Assembly: GCA_934045075.1 (NCBI GenBank)
Contig: OW203734.1
Location: 18,147,680-18,211,679, forward strand
DNA from: Yponomeuta sedellus
Lineage: Eukaryota > Arthropoda > Insecta > Lepidoptera > Yponomeutidae
Direction: 5' to 3'
DNA length: 64,000 nucleotides
Shown here: positions 1 through 9,544 of the stretch, piece after piece
Numbering within the stretch: the stretch's first letter is position 1
Layout of the letters: each line of letters begins with the position of its first letter
Notes under the pieces: generated by a model
Database searches by the model: none
Told to the model about the DNA's origin: nothing
What the model saw: the letters and a program-made list of their open reading frames with translations, nothing else
Program-made: the position numbers and the translations under genes

Positions 1-560
1 TGTTTTGGCGCCGGGGGCGCATTTTAAAGTAGCTATTTGGGGAGGACGGAACTCCACGCGTCGCGGATGTGTTGGTCGATGGTTCGATTCTGCGACGAGC
101 TATAGCAACTATCTCTCGCCTCCCGGTTGATTAAGCTAGCGGCCTGAGCTGGTCAGCCCGGAGCGGGGGGATGTTTAGAATAGAAGTGTGATTTTGGCAA
201 CACTGTATTTGACAGCTGTCACACTGGTCTGTGCTAACTTGGACAACTTGCTTTTTGATTGAAAAACGTGGAGTGGTTTTTCTTGGCCCAAATTGGTGTG
301 GCAATTAGATTGCCGGGCTTGTATCTTCGTGTGAAGTGTGAGATACGTTCCGGGACGGTTCCCGTAGTGTTAATACATTTTTTGTTAGGCGACGGATCGC
401 CCAAAATAGTGGACATACAATTGTCGTGAAAGTGCACTGCAGGTACGTAGCTTTCTGGGGAAAGAGCTCTTGGGGGTAGACGGGGACGTCTAGGGATCCC
501 CAAACCTCAGTGCACCCACCCCGGGCGGCGCCGGCTACCAAGTCGAGAGGCATCGACGCG
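1..560. other. GC-rich segment of unknown nature
   Basis: This stretch is much richer in G and C than the AT-rich DNA that follows from about 570. It starts at the window edge, so its left boundary is unknown. No reading frame over 90 codons is present and I recognise no protein motif. The texture resembles the 5' UTR or ORF1 region of a non-LTR retrotransposon, but a host CpG-rich exon or promoter is also possible. I see no second copy in the window. From 561 to 650 it passes into AT-rich spacer. Confidence 0.3.
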
Positions 561-650
561 GACAGAAGTTGAAGTTATTTGCTTAATAATTAGTTTTAAG
601 TATTATTAGTATTTAAGTGGGTCGTTTACCCAACACTACCAATTATATTC

Positions 651-785
651 TTTTTTTTGATGCACTAACCCATGCTAAGGACCATTTTAAAAACCTATAG
701 AGGCTAAACATTCCACCCATGCCGGGACTCGAAACCGCGACCTCTGGGCAGCCGTGCCAGCGCTCTCTCAACTGAGGTAATGGAT
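651..785 (-). mobile_element. SINE-C fragment (tRNA-like half and 3' tail)
   Basis: Minus-strand copy that keeps the 3' tail, recognised by TGCACTAACCCATGCTAAGG on the plus strand, and the box B region of the tRNA-like unit. The 5' half is missing. It matches the better copies near 15.4 and 45.3 kb. Confidence 0.75.
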
Positions 786-1267
786 GGTAGCAATTATATT
801 TTAACACAAAAATCTCCCGCAATTAATGTTCCGTTTCAGATTTTCCAACACTATAATTGAGGTCTTAGAAACTTTTCGAACCGGAAAAACACTTTGTAGA
901 AGGTGCTGTTTTTGACAGAACCCGTTTCCTATTTCACCAACTGTTCGCAGGCCGCTCGGTGGTCCTTTGTGAGCGAAGGTACGTACTCGAAGGAGGGAAA
1001 AAACCCGATAAGCGCGAGTAAGACTAGCGCCTCGAGGATTTTGCACAAGGAGAGAAAGTAGAAAGGAAGACATGTATTGGAACAAATTAACTCATCACAG
1101 GAAAGAAAAGTCATCCCACTCTTAGGTATATACATAGAAAATATAAACTATGAAAATAGAAAACATAAGCCACATAAATACAAGATAGGACAGGGCAAAG
1201 TCAGAGCGTACATCCTGTCGTATGTCAATATCGCCCCGTAATCTTGCAGTTGAAAATTATGTTTATT

Positions 1268-1505
1268 CGATATCAACCCTTATATGTCCCCACTGCTGGG
1301 GCCCCGTCTTTCCTTCCTTCGTCCTTCTTCCTTCCTTTGCGCTGCCTTCATTCTCCAGTATATTGCTCCAGTCTATCCAAAGGTTGTCTGGAAGAGATCA
1401 CTTTTAGTGATAAGGCCGCCGTCTGTTTTCTTAGGTTAAGAAATATCTGTGTTATTGCCTTTTTTATATACAATAAAATGTTTTTTATATATATCTATCT
1501 ACCTA
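1268..1505 (+). mobile_element. LINE-D 3' end next to a SINE-5S stub
   Basis: 1268-1310 is the last ~40 bp of a minus-strand SINE-5S (ATCAACCCTTATATGTCCCC). From about 1351 a LINE-D 3' end follows on the plus strand, with TTGTCTGGAAGAGATCACTT, then an AATAAAA signal and a TATC-rich tail. The same unit appears inverted at 2306-2458 and 58981-59132. The junction has no clear duplication. Confidence 0.65.
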
Positions 1506-1531
1506 TTTGTATATTCTGGAGTCGTTTAAAT

Positions 1532-1590
1532 GCTTAACCCTTAGTAGTACAATATAACTGTAGTAGTTTACAGTTATATTGGTGTTAAGC
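1532..1590. repeat. Imperfect palindrome
   Basis: The ends GCTTAAC and GTTAAGC pair, and so do AATATAACTGT and ACAGTTATATT inside, giving a ~59-bp hairpin immediately left of the MITE at 1610. It may be the remnant of a separate foldback element. Confidence 0.5.
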
Positions 1591-1609
1591 TATATTGTCA
1601 GCCAAAGTA

Positions 1610-1864
1610 TAGTCTGTTAGCTTTTAGAATATACCTCGGGCTCTAGATTAGGCTTCGGTTTTCGAAAATTTTCGCCGCTTTTCGTACTGATGATCGAGTT
1701 CTGATTTCGAAATTAAGTGTCATATTATACAAATAACTTTATTGGTATAAAAGTGTACAAGAATAGTGCCTGGTCCCCAAACTATTATTATTATTAGTTC
1801 TGATATTTCTATTACACGAAATATTCGATAGTAGCCGAGGTATATTCTAAAAGCTAACAGACTA
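1610..1864. mobile_element. MITE with 30-bp perfect terminal inverted repeats and TA target duplication
   Basis: The ends TAGTCTGTTAGCTTTTAGAA and its reverse complement are perfect inverted repeats out to CCTCGG. They are flanked by TA at 1608-1609 and 1865-1866. At 255 bp with no coding capacity, it fits a non-autonomous Tc1/mariner-type element. The superfamily is inferred from the TA duplication only. Confidence 0.75.
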
Positions 1865-1866
1865 TA

Positions 1867-2069
1867 AGTGCTATACATGCACGTTAAAATACATAAACAA
1901 ACTAAATAGTCCTATTTCTTATTTAAATTATGTCTTTATAAAATACAAGCTGGCCCCGCAAACGTCGTATTGCCATATTATTTAGCCTATGATCTTTTCT
2001 ACTATTCTCGGACCTAGCAATTATATTATAAAAATCATATAAACTGGCAAAGCTTACACTATTTTTATT
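1867..2069. other. AT-rich spacer, nothing recognised
   Basis: No ORF of note, no tRNA-like box and no second copy seen. Confidence 0.5.
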
Positions 2070-2206
2070 TTTAATGCACTAACCCGTGCTAAGGAACAAA
2101 TTTAAAAACCTATTTAGAGGCTAAAAATTTCACCCATGCTGGGATTCGAACCCGCAACCTCTGGCTATCCGTACCAGCGCTCTACCAAATGAGCCAAAGC
2201 TGTTTC
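2070..2206 (-). mobile_element. SINE-C fragment
   Basis: Minus-strand 3' half with tail (TAATGCACTAACCCGTGCTAAGG on plus) and tRNA-like boxes (GGGATTCGAACCCGCAACC, then AATGAGCCAAAGC). Truncated just past box A. Confidence 0.75.
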
Positions 2207-2305
2207 GGAAGAGTTTGATACCAAACACTGTAAAAAGAGATTTTTATATATTAGATTAGATAAGATACGAATATTCTTTAGTGTTTACGGAAAAAAAATC
2301 ACAAA

Positions 2306-2458
2306 ATAGATAGATAGAGAACACTTTATTGTACATAAAAATGGAAATTACACAGATATTTCTTAATCTAAGAGTACAGACGGCGGCCTTATCACTAAAA
2401 GTGATCTCTTCCAGACAACCTTTGGATGAACTGGACTAATACATTAGAGAAGGAAGTA
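2306..2458 (-). mobile_element. LINE-D 3' end
   Basis: Minus-strand copy ending in a (GATA)n tail at 2306-2318 and carrying an AATAAAGTGTT-type poly(A) signal on the minus strand. The diagnostic block AAGTGATCTCTTCCAGACAA lies at 2399-2420. Non-coding 3' UTR only. Confidence 0.65.
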
Positions 2459-2811
2459 GATATACAAAAAATATATAGAAAACGATAATTTCAGAGGTTC
2501 CTATATGAAATGATTACAAAGTTACACAGTACTACGTTACGCCTCATAAATATGGCAATAGATTAGAAAGGATTTGATAGGTTTTTTATAGCCTTCGACT
2601 CGGAACCCTAAAAACATTGAATTCAAACAGATTGAGGGGCAATCAAGCTCTGTTTGTAAGAGATTTCTCAACAAAAAGGTAAATTAAGACCTCTTTCGAG
2701 TGTTATTCGTGTTTTTTCTGCACTTTTCTCATAAAACTTGAGCGGGTTCCGGTCTCCTTTCACAGGTTAACTCTCTTCCTGAAGACTGGGTTTGATTGGT
2801 TCCAATTTATC
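2459..2811. other. Spacer, nothing recognised
   Basis: No gene, no repeat with a second copy in this window, and no RNA gene boxes. Confidence 0.5.
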
Positions 2812-2990
2812 GCCTGGAATTCAAATTAGGCACACAAAAATGGTTTTATTTAGCGTCTATTACTAGGTACTCGTCACTCCTGCCTACGCTTAGACATTTT
2901 TTTCTAGCCAGAGTAAGCGTGCCCATTGCCCACTTTATAGTATTTTTAATGATTCCCTATGCTCATACATAGTCATATATTTTTGCCTTC
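2812..2990 (-). repeat. Repeat J, inverted relative to the copy at 4690-4895
   Basis: Its reverse complement closely matches 4690-4895, including CACGCTTACTCTGGCTAGAA and TAGACGCTAAATAAAACCAT. A short ATG-initiated frame (MSKRRQ then stop) follows the shared block, but no longer coding region is visible. It could be the 5' end of an unclassified transposon. 2991-3328 holds nothing recognised. Confidence 0.55.
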
Positions 2991-3328
2991 TCTGCGGGGT
3001 TGTTCAGGCAGGGTGTATTGTCCTTGACGGGTGTCGGGCTTTTATAATACGGGGCTCGATATGAGGAAGAATATATGCCCTTCTAGATAGTAAAAAGTTG
3101 AAGTGTAGGTACTTTTAGTGCTTTTCAAGTTAAACTGAAATGCACTGAAAGTATACATTGTTTAAAATAATAAGATATTAATTTGGTTAGTTATATTGTC
3201 TAATTCAGAAATTACCTTTCTCTGAATAACTCTCCTTTCTTTTCCTCTAATTCGTGGTAAGCGATGCTGGTTGTACAATTACTTAAAATACTTCAATGTT
3301 ACTTTGTTTGTTTACCCTAATGTGTACC

Positions 3329-4588
3329 CTCATGGCCTAGTCGAACCAAGGAATTGGAATCAATCACTTGAGTTAAGCAGCATTAGGCGCGGTCAGGTGC
3401 ACGATGTGTGCCTGTTCCGAGACTACTGCTAGTGGCGTTTTTCGAGCGCTTCCCTGCTTCGCAAGGCACGTCAAGCCGTTGGTGCCGGCTGTCATGTAAT
3501 GACAGTCGTTAAGCCATGTCAGAGTCTTCATGGGCGGCTTGATAACGTCTGACAGTAAAGCTCGCTACTGTCTTACAATCCTTTTTTTTTTTTTTTTTTC
3601 ACCCAGGAGAAACCCCAATTACGGGTACCACCGGCTCGGGGGAGCACAGTGGTTATGTCGGACTCCCCGCCCTGAAAAGGGCGGTATACCGACTAAAACT
3701 CCTGGGGTGTTCCTCCGCACCGCAAAGGACGGGGCCACGGGAACGCTTGCGCACACTTCCGCGACCCCGTCTGCGGGCGCCCTTTCGGGCACTCCTTCGG
3801 CGGCGCTTCTGCCCCGTCGGTGCTTGACGACGGGGCTAGAAAACGCCGCATCTCTTCGTTGGAGCGCATAGGGGCCAAGTGCGTATGATCTTGGCCCCCA
3901 TACGCCCCAACGCGCCGCCCCCTCCATCCCATCGCAACCCGGTCGATGAGACGGGGAGGGCGGCGCACCTCCTCGTTGAGGCGCGTGGGGGCCCAAGGCC
4001 CGGTCCCCACACGCCCCACACGTGAGACCCGTCACGTCGCCCACCAGCACTTCTCTGAAAGCAGAGAATGCGGTGAGCGACCGCGCGGGCCCCCTCCGTG
4101 CCAGAAGGCACCCTCGGAACACGCAAGGGCGCCTTCCGGCCCGCCGTGATGGACGCGGAGAGTCCCCCGACCCTCCGCGTCCCGGCGGCCACTCTGGTCC
4201 GACTGGTACGAGGCGCGCGCGCTTCCGCGCAGCGGCGCCCCCCCCAGTCGGTCCTTCATTCGGTTGGTCGCCTGGGTCCCGCTCCACAAAGTGAAACAGG
4301 GCCCACGCGACCCCTCCCGCCAGATTTTTCGCCGCTGGCCAGCAAGATCCCATAAAGAGAAGTTACTGACCAGCGCCCAGGGTGCACCGGCCCTTGCCAC
4401 TTACCCTTCCTACTGGTTCAAAAACGAATCAGTAGGAACGGAAGCGGAAGGGCACACGGGAAGGTAATCTGGCATCGCACCCCCTGTCTTACAATCCTCT
4501 ACCAACCCGGACTTGGCCCCCGTGGCCTAGCCTTACTGCGATGCAGTAAGAGACCCAGCAGTAGGGACATACAAGGGTTGATATCGAA
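3329..4588 (+). mobile_element. SINE-5S, split by a LINE insertion
   Basis: The left part is 3329-3582 and the right part 4499-4588; together they restore the order of intact copies such as 46572-46926. The left part holds the 5S-like promoter block (GAGTTAAGCAGC, GCGCGGTCAGGTGCA). The right part holds the conserved 3' end GGGACATACAAGGGTTGATA. The interruption is bounded by a 15-bp duplication, CTGTCTTACAATCCT, at 3568-3582 and 4484-4498. The 5S derivation is argued in the findings. Confidence 0.8.
3583..4483 (-). mobile_element. 5'-truncated GC-rich non-LTR retrotransposon inserted in SINE-5S
   Basis: A run of 18 T at 3582-3599 is the poly(A) tail of a minus-strand insertion, and the 15-bp target duplication is perfect. 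The ~900-bp body is very GC-rich compared with its surroundings. A minus-strand open frame at 3619-4353 has no recognisable domain and is proline/arginine-rich, so I treat it as 3' UTR rather than a gene. Two diverged tandem units lie at about 3820-3905 and 3925-4017. The segment next to the tail recurs on the opposite strand at 38575-38705. R1-type LINEs often have such GC-rich 3' regions, but the clade is inference. Confidence 0.75.
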
Positions 4589-4599
4589 TCATCTTAATT

Positions 4600-4895
4600 C
4601 CCGACGTTTCGGCAGGGTTGCAGTTGTGGTACTTGCAGTTAGTGTTAAGGTCATTACGTTTTACCTAATTAATATTATATTCGCGATTATACTCGTTTTT
4701 TATATAACTATGTATGAGCATCGGGAATCATTAAAAATACTATAAAGTGTATTGCTGCTCACGCTTACTCTGGCTAGAAAAAAATGTCGAAGGGTAGGCA
4801 GGAGTTACAAGTACCTATCTTGTACTAGACGCTAAATAAAACCATGTTTTGTGTGCATAATTTAAATTCTAGGTGATAAATTGGAACCACTATTA
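4600..4895 (+). repeat. Repeat J (plus copy) starting at a GACGTTTCGGCA motif
   Basis: The part from 4690 is inverted relative to 2812-2990. The part 4600-4740 recurs at 40440-40545 (CCGAAACGTCGGCAGTTAAGG, then ATGTATGAG). Starts a few bases after the split SINE-5S ends. Class unknown. Confidence 0.55.
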
Positions 4896-5059
4896 TTATC
4901 TATAGTACGTGGAAGTCAATTTTGCTAATATTTGTTATATTTTGTGTGGAATGGGCTTATTCTTGGCCTCTATGTAGCCAGAGAGTGAAGATAAAGTAAA
5001 AGGTGGATAAGGTAGACCGAAGAAGCCTGGTCACATACATTAGTTATCCATAGCTATCC

Positions 5060-5440
5060 AACGCGTAACACTAAACGAAAACAGGTCATATTTGCAATCC
5101 CTAAATACTCAATTTATTATGGATCTAGGCTAAGTAATTGTTTGGTACCTGCAATTTACAAAAGCCTCCCAGAGGAATTATGTAATAAGCACCTCAGAAA
5201 AGCACAATTTAAAAATATGCTCAAGCGTTTTCTGTTAAGTAGTCTGTAGACATAAAATATTATTATGGACAATTTTAGTTGTGTAGAAGATAATGTTAAT
5301 ATAGTAAGATAAAAAGAACTGTTACCAAGAGCTTGCCGATAAACTGCATTAGCAGTTTGGCAAACTATTGATAGTGTAATCTTGCATTGTTTACAGTAAA
5401 TAAATATATATAAATAAATAATGAACTTGTTATTTATTAT
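5060..5440 (+). pseudogene. LINE reverse-transcriptase C-terminus and 3' UTR
   Basis: A short frame ending at TAG near 5250 reads SNCLVPAIYKSLPEEL and then a basic helix, the usual C-terminus of CR1/Jockey-type LINE polymerases. An AT-rich 3' UTR follows, with an (AAAT)n tail at about 5395-5432. All upstream catalytic motifs are gone. The 5' boundary is uncertain and may lie anywhere from 4900 to 5090. Confidence 0.5.
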
Positions 5441-5461
5441 GCTATTTTCACCCTCTGTAAC

Positions 5462-5996
5462 CACAAACCGGGGGGCGGGCAGCAGCACCCTTCTTCTTCT
5501 TCCGGTGCCATTCCTATCGGAGGTCGGCTATCATTTTAGCTACAGTGTCACGTGATGTAGCTGCTCGCAGAAGTTCTATATTTCTGGTGTTGAACCACTC
5601 TGCTATGTTTTGGAGCCATGATGTTTTTCTTCGGCCAAGTCTTCGTTTTCCTTCAATTTTCCCTTCTAGAATAAGTCGCAGCAGATTATATTTGTCAGCT
5701 CGCATGATGTGACCAAGGTATTGTAGCTTTCTTCGCTTTACAGTCTTTAAGAGCTCTACCTTTTTTTTCATCTTCTGCAGAACCGCGACGTTCGTTACTC
5801 TGTCAGTCCATGATATTTTCAGCATCATTTTTGCAGCAGCACCCCCTGCAGTACAATTCCACCTAACTGCGATCCCCAACCCGCATGCCCAGAGTGGGGA
5901 TTATGGGCATTACCCCCTATGATAGCACAACGTGACGCTCTTTAGGGGAGGGCTATGTCCAGCAGTGGACTAGTATAGCCTGACGATGACGATGAC
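5462..5996 (+). mobile_element. Repeat A, split by a LINE fragment
   Basis: The left part is 5462-5490 and the right part 5833-5996. The right part ends in the hallmark GCAGTGGACTAGTATAGCC plus (GACGAT)n. The inserted LINE is bounded by a perfect 12-bp duplication, GCAGCAGCACCC, at 5479-5490 and 5833-5844. Repeat A has no tRNA-like boxes; the microsatellite tail suggests LINE-assisted retroposition. Confidence 0.75.
5491..5832 (-). mobile_element. 5'-truncated RTE-like LINE with intact C-terminal coding tail
   Basis: The minus-strand frame from about 5830 down to the stop at 5514 reads as the C-terminus of an RTE-like endonuclease/reverse-transcriptase polyprotein. Visible motifs are ISWTDRVTN, KLQYLGHIMR, GRRKTSWLQNI and TSRDTVAKMIADLR. 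The tail is (GAA)3 at 5491-5499. Only ~105 codons survive of a protein usually ~1,000 residues long, so it is a dead copy. The part of the frame upstream of about 5833 is host repeat read through. Flanked by the 12-bp duplication described for Repeat A. Confidence 0.8.
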
Positions 5997-6196
5997 TCTC
6001 TTTAAATACGTACATAAACAAATATAAATAAGTGTGCAAGTGATGCTAAGCGTCTTTGGAAGAATCTGAAACGCACAGTTCTGCCGGATACACGGAATCA
6101 GGAACTTCCCTCACATTGCAATGATGCTGACGCAATCAACGACCATTTTCTAAATGTGCCAGGAAAGGATGACGTGACCATTTCTGCTTTGACTTA

Positions 6197-6494
6197 TGTA
6201 GGGGCTAGTAGCTTTAGTTACTCCAAACTCCTACAGTAAGTGTTGATGTTGATGTTAACTGACTGGTACTCGTTGTTATAGTTGTTGAGGGTTGTTTGAA
6301 CCAATCAAAAATGTTATTTAAATCTTCACTGTTTATTGTTGAATGTTAATGTTGGTTATATGCGAGCTAAATTGTAACTAAACTTAAAAACTAATGTATC
6401 GCAAAAGTAAACTGCGCCGTCCGCTTATTTCCTGCTACTACTTGCGCAATTTACTTCGTGCGTCAATGTACTGTCAGTAGTTGCTGACCGTACA
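6197..6494 (-). repeat. 3' LTR of the env-bearing BEL/Pao element
   Basis: Begins TGTAGGGGCTAGTAGC and ends GCTGACCGTACA on the plus strand, 298 bp, matching 11268-11565 base for base by eye. On the minus strand it is preceded by a short purine block (GGGAGCA, 6495-6501), a weak polypurine tract. ACTTA duplication at 6192-6196. Confidence 0.92.
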
Positions 6495-6629
6495 TGCTCC
6501 CAAAAACAAAAAACTATATAAATCAAAAAATAAAATTAATTGTTCACTAAAATTTCAAATGTCTAAAACTGTTCACTTAAAAATACTTATTAAGACTTAA
6601 ATATTTCACACTGCTTAAATATTTCACAC

Positions 6630-8549
6630 TTAAAACTTAAAATCATAACTATTTTGCCGAACGGTACGACTCGTTAATTTATTGTTTGCCGCTGTAGATG
6701 ATGGTTGGGATGTCATTATATCCAGTTCGACACCTTGAGAAATTTGCGTGGTCGCCTCCGCGTCTCGACTATTCTGCGCCATTCTTCGTGTTGGATGGAT
6801 GTGTCGTTTGTTACGTCTCCAGTGCATGTATGTGCACCCTGCGGCAACCCCGACGACAAGGATCAACCCGAGTGATGTATAGGACACTGCGTATTGATGG
6901 GCATCATGCGTTGATAAGTTGTCGGTTATCTCACTCTGTTCCTTCAGTTGTTGGATTCTATTTTGGAGTTCCGTGATGTCCTTGTCGTTCACCTCTCTTA
7001 CTATAGCGGTTATCGGTGTAAAGATGTTATTCGTCGCTATACGGTTGATGTCTTCCAGATCAGTCGATGGGACTATAATGTTGGGACTGATATCAATCCT
7101 GTTTTAATAGAATCGCTGCGTATATAAGGTCGCGTCGTCATGTTTTATTATGCAACCATGACCTGCCGTAATAATTCCTGCGGAGTGCGCTGATCTTGCA
7201 ATCAGCTGTCCATTGCATATAACTCGAAAGACGCACAATTCACAGCAGGAGAAAAGCCACGTGTTCGGTCTGTGTAACTCGATCCATGTACTGTCGCATG
7301 TCGAATGTGCACTGTAAATGCAGGCAGTAGAGGTGGTATTTGTTAACACACTTATTTCACAGGGTGCTTGGTTATTTTTCATGGTGATTGTTGGCTTGTT
7401 TAAATTGCAGACTCGACTGGAGGGGCCCATTTCGACGCACGATGATATTTCCTTGTCTGTCAGTGCCATGTAGACCTCCTGTCTGATGTTAATTGCTATG
7501 TACTCTGTTTTGGTTTTCATTGTTACGGTTTTGTTGTGTTTTCGAGTGGCGATCGGTATCGGCCTGTAGAGCTTGAACTGACTGTTACTTGTAAGTGGTA
7601 GGACGATTTCTACTATGAAATAGTTCGCCACAGCTCTCCAGCGAACCTCCAGCAGCTTGTAAATGTTTACTAGATGGTCCTGGATGTTTTCAACGGGTAA
7701 ATACAGGTTTTTCGGTAACTGTCCAGATACGGCCGTAAGTTGGCTTAGCAGTTGATCTTGTGTCAGCAGCCTGGTGTCGATTTGCCCGTGATGAATGTTA
7801 ATTGCGGTGTCGAGTAGCATTTGTTGGATTGTCCGCAGTTTTGTTATGAGGATATTTGCTGATAATGCCATCATGTTGAAATAAATCAAGTTTTCCTCTT
7901 GCTTTACGTTGTTGCTTATATTTTGAAGATATTGGTCGGTCATGTTCAAGTGTTATTCTATGAGATATAAGTGTTTTTCCAGGACTTGCTTGTTTCGCGC
8001 GATAATGTTGTTTTGAGCTTCCACGATGGATGTTTGATTTTTAATCAGAGCCAGCAGGTGGTGTTCGTTGTTATATAGAGCTTCAATATCTCCCTGGTAC
8101 TTCTCGGCAAATCTTTCATCCAGTACCCCGAATAGTGAGTTGGCTAGGTACCCAATACCGTTTATGAGCCCTCGACGATTGCGTCTTGTCTGTAGCTCAG
8201 CTGTTGGTCGTAGTAATATATTGTTGTTTTTTAACTCTGCTACTTCTTGGCTCAGCTCAGTGCTAATAACCTCACATATGCTTCGATACGAAAGTCGCAG
8301 ACATATGCTTTCTACGTGTTGTATTAGGCGCTCTATGTTCTTAATTCCGACCCAGTATGACGTCATATTGTAAAAAGTTACGATTTTCCAGTGATCGTGG
8401 ATGTTTTGTATAGTGCCCAGACTGTCGAAGTAAATTGGTTTGTTTTCTTCGAATGGTTGAATGTTGACGACGTCTTCCAATTGTCTTGTTGGGGTGATCA
8501 GGGCTGTTAGTGCAAGTAACATACAGAAGAAACTCGAGGTATGGTACAT
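6630..8549 (-). pseudogene. env: F-type envelope-like gene (env), two in-frame stops
   Basis: From ATG at 8549 to the stop at 6630-6632 is 640 codons in a single frame, broken by TAA at 7953-7955 and 7104-7106. Visible in order: a signal-peptide-like hydrophobic N-terminus (residues ~5-22); a furin-type site RRNRR at 8169-8186 (residue ~122); and directly after it a glycine-rich GLINGIG stretch like the fusion peptide of baculovirus F and errantivirus Env. Then come N-glycosylation sites and cysteine-rich ectodomain (7104-7949), a coiled-coil-like heptad segment, a transmembrane helix at about 6822-6884 and a ~60-residue basic tail. In related elements such a protein would allow membrane fusion; this copy cannot make a full one. 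Confidence 0.78.
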
Positions 8550-9542
8550 TTGCCGTTTGGTTCTTGTTTGTCTTTGTTCTTGGATCGGAGGCGGGGCAGA
8601 ATTTTGTTTAAGTTTATTCCTGTTATTGTTTCTTGATTTGCCTTGCCTTAGATCCTTGAGGTGTTGATTTTCATTGGTTGGTAATGGGACCAACTTCGTT
8701 ATTGGTCTTTTGAGTGTATTTCCCTTCACTTTCAGTGTCACCACTCGCACCAAATCGTCCCTGCCCGGATGTAGCTCTTGGACTCTCGCCATGGCCCATT
8801 TTACAGGCGGCATGTTTTCTTCCTTGATGAGGACTATGTCTCCCACGGAAATATTTGTTGATTGTTTGTTCCATTTGCCTCTGACTTGCAGCTGATGCAG
8901 GTATTCAGCAGACCATTTTTTCCAAAATTGTTGTTGCATTTGTTTTGTTAGACGCCATCTGTTGTGTGGGCTCACTGAAGTTTCTGTTAAATCTTCTTCT
9001 GGTATTGAAATCAGTGGACGGCCGATGAGGAAATGTCCTGGTGTCAGACATTTGAGGTCATCCACATCTTCTGTTAGGGGGCAGAGTGGGCGAGAGTTCA
9101 TACAGGCTTCAATCTCGGTGAGCAACGTTGCGAACTCTTCGTATGTTAATTTCTGTTCTCCCAGCACACGCTTTAGATGATACTTCATTGACTTGACTGC
9201 CGCTTCCCATAGTCCTCCGGCTGTTGGCCAACTCGGGGCGTTGAAGTGCCATTCCAGTCCCATGTTAGTGATTTCCTGATAGCATGAGTCACTGATGTTT
9301 TTCTGTGCTGACTGTAATTGCTTGTAGAGTATCCTCTCGGCTCCTACGAAGTTAGTGCCATTGTCACTGTAGATGTGTCTTGGGCATCCTCTTCTAGCAG
9401 CCATGCGTTTTAAGGCCATTATGAACGTGGGCGTTGATAGATCTGTCACCAGTTCTAGGTGAACCGCCTTCGTCACCATACAAATAAATATGGCGATGTA
9501 GCCCTTGCTTGTTTTGACACCCCGGCCCTTGTTAATCTTCAC
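8550..9542 (-). pseudogene. BEL/Pao integrase catalytic core and DUF5641-like C-terminus
   Basis: The core shows the second acidic residue in SDNGTNF and the glutamate in GGLWEAAVK, together with the usual HLELVTDLST block. These would complete the D,D,E triad with an aspartate upstream of the frameshift. The C-terminal chromatin/DNA-binding domain is recognised by QFWKKWSAEYLHQL, VGDIVLIKEE and LHPGRDDLVRVV. A basic linker (KTRTKRQ-like) leads without a stop into the env start at 8549, so pol and env share one frame here. Confidence 0.8.
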
Positions 9543-9544
9543 GT

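Noticed and set aside
3619..4353. 244-codon minus-strand ORF
   Set aside because: It lies in a very GC-rich LINE 3' region where several frames are open on both strands. Composition is Pro/Arg-rich with no domain.
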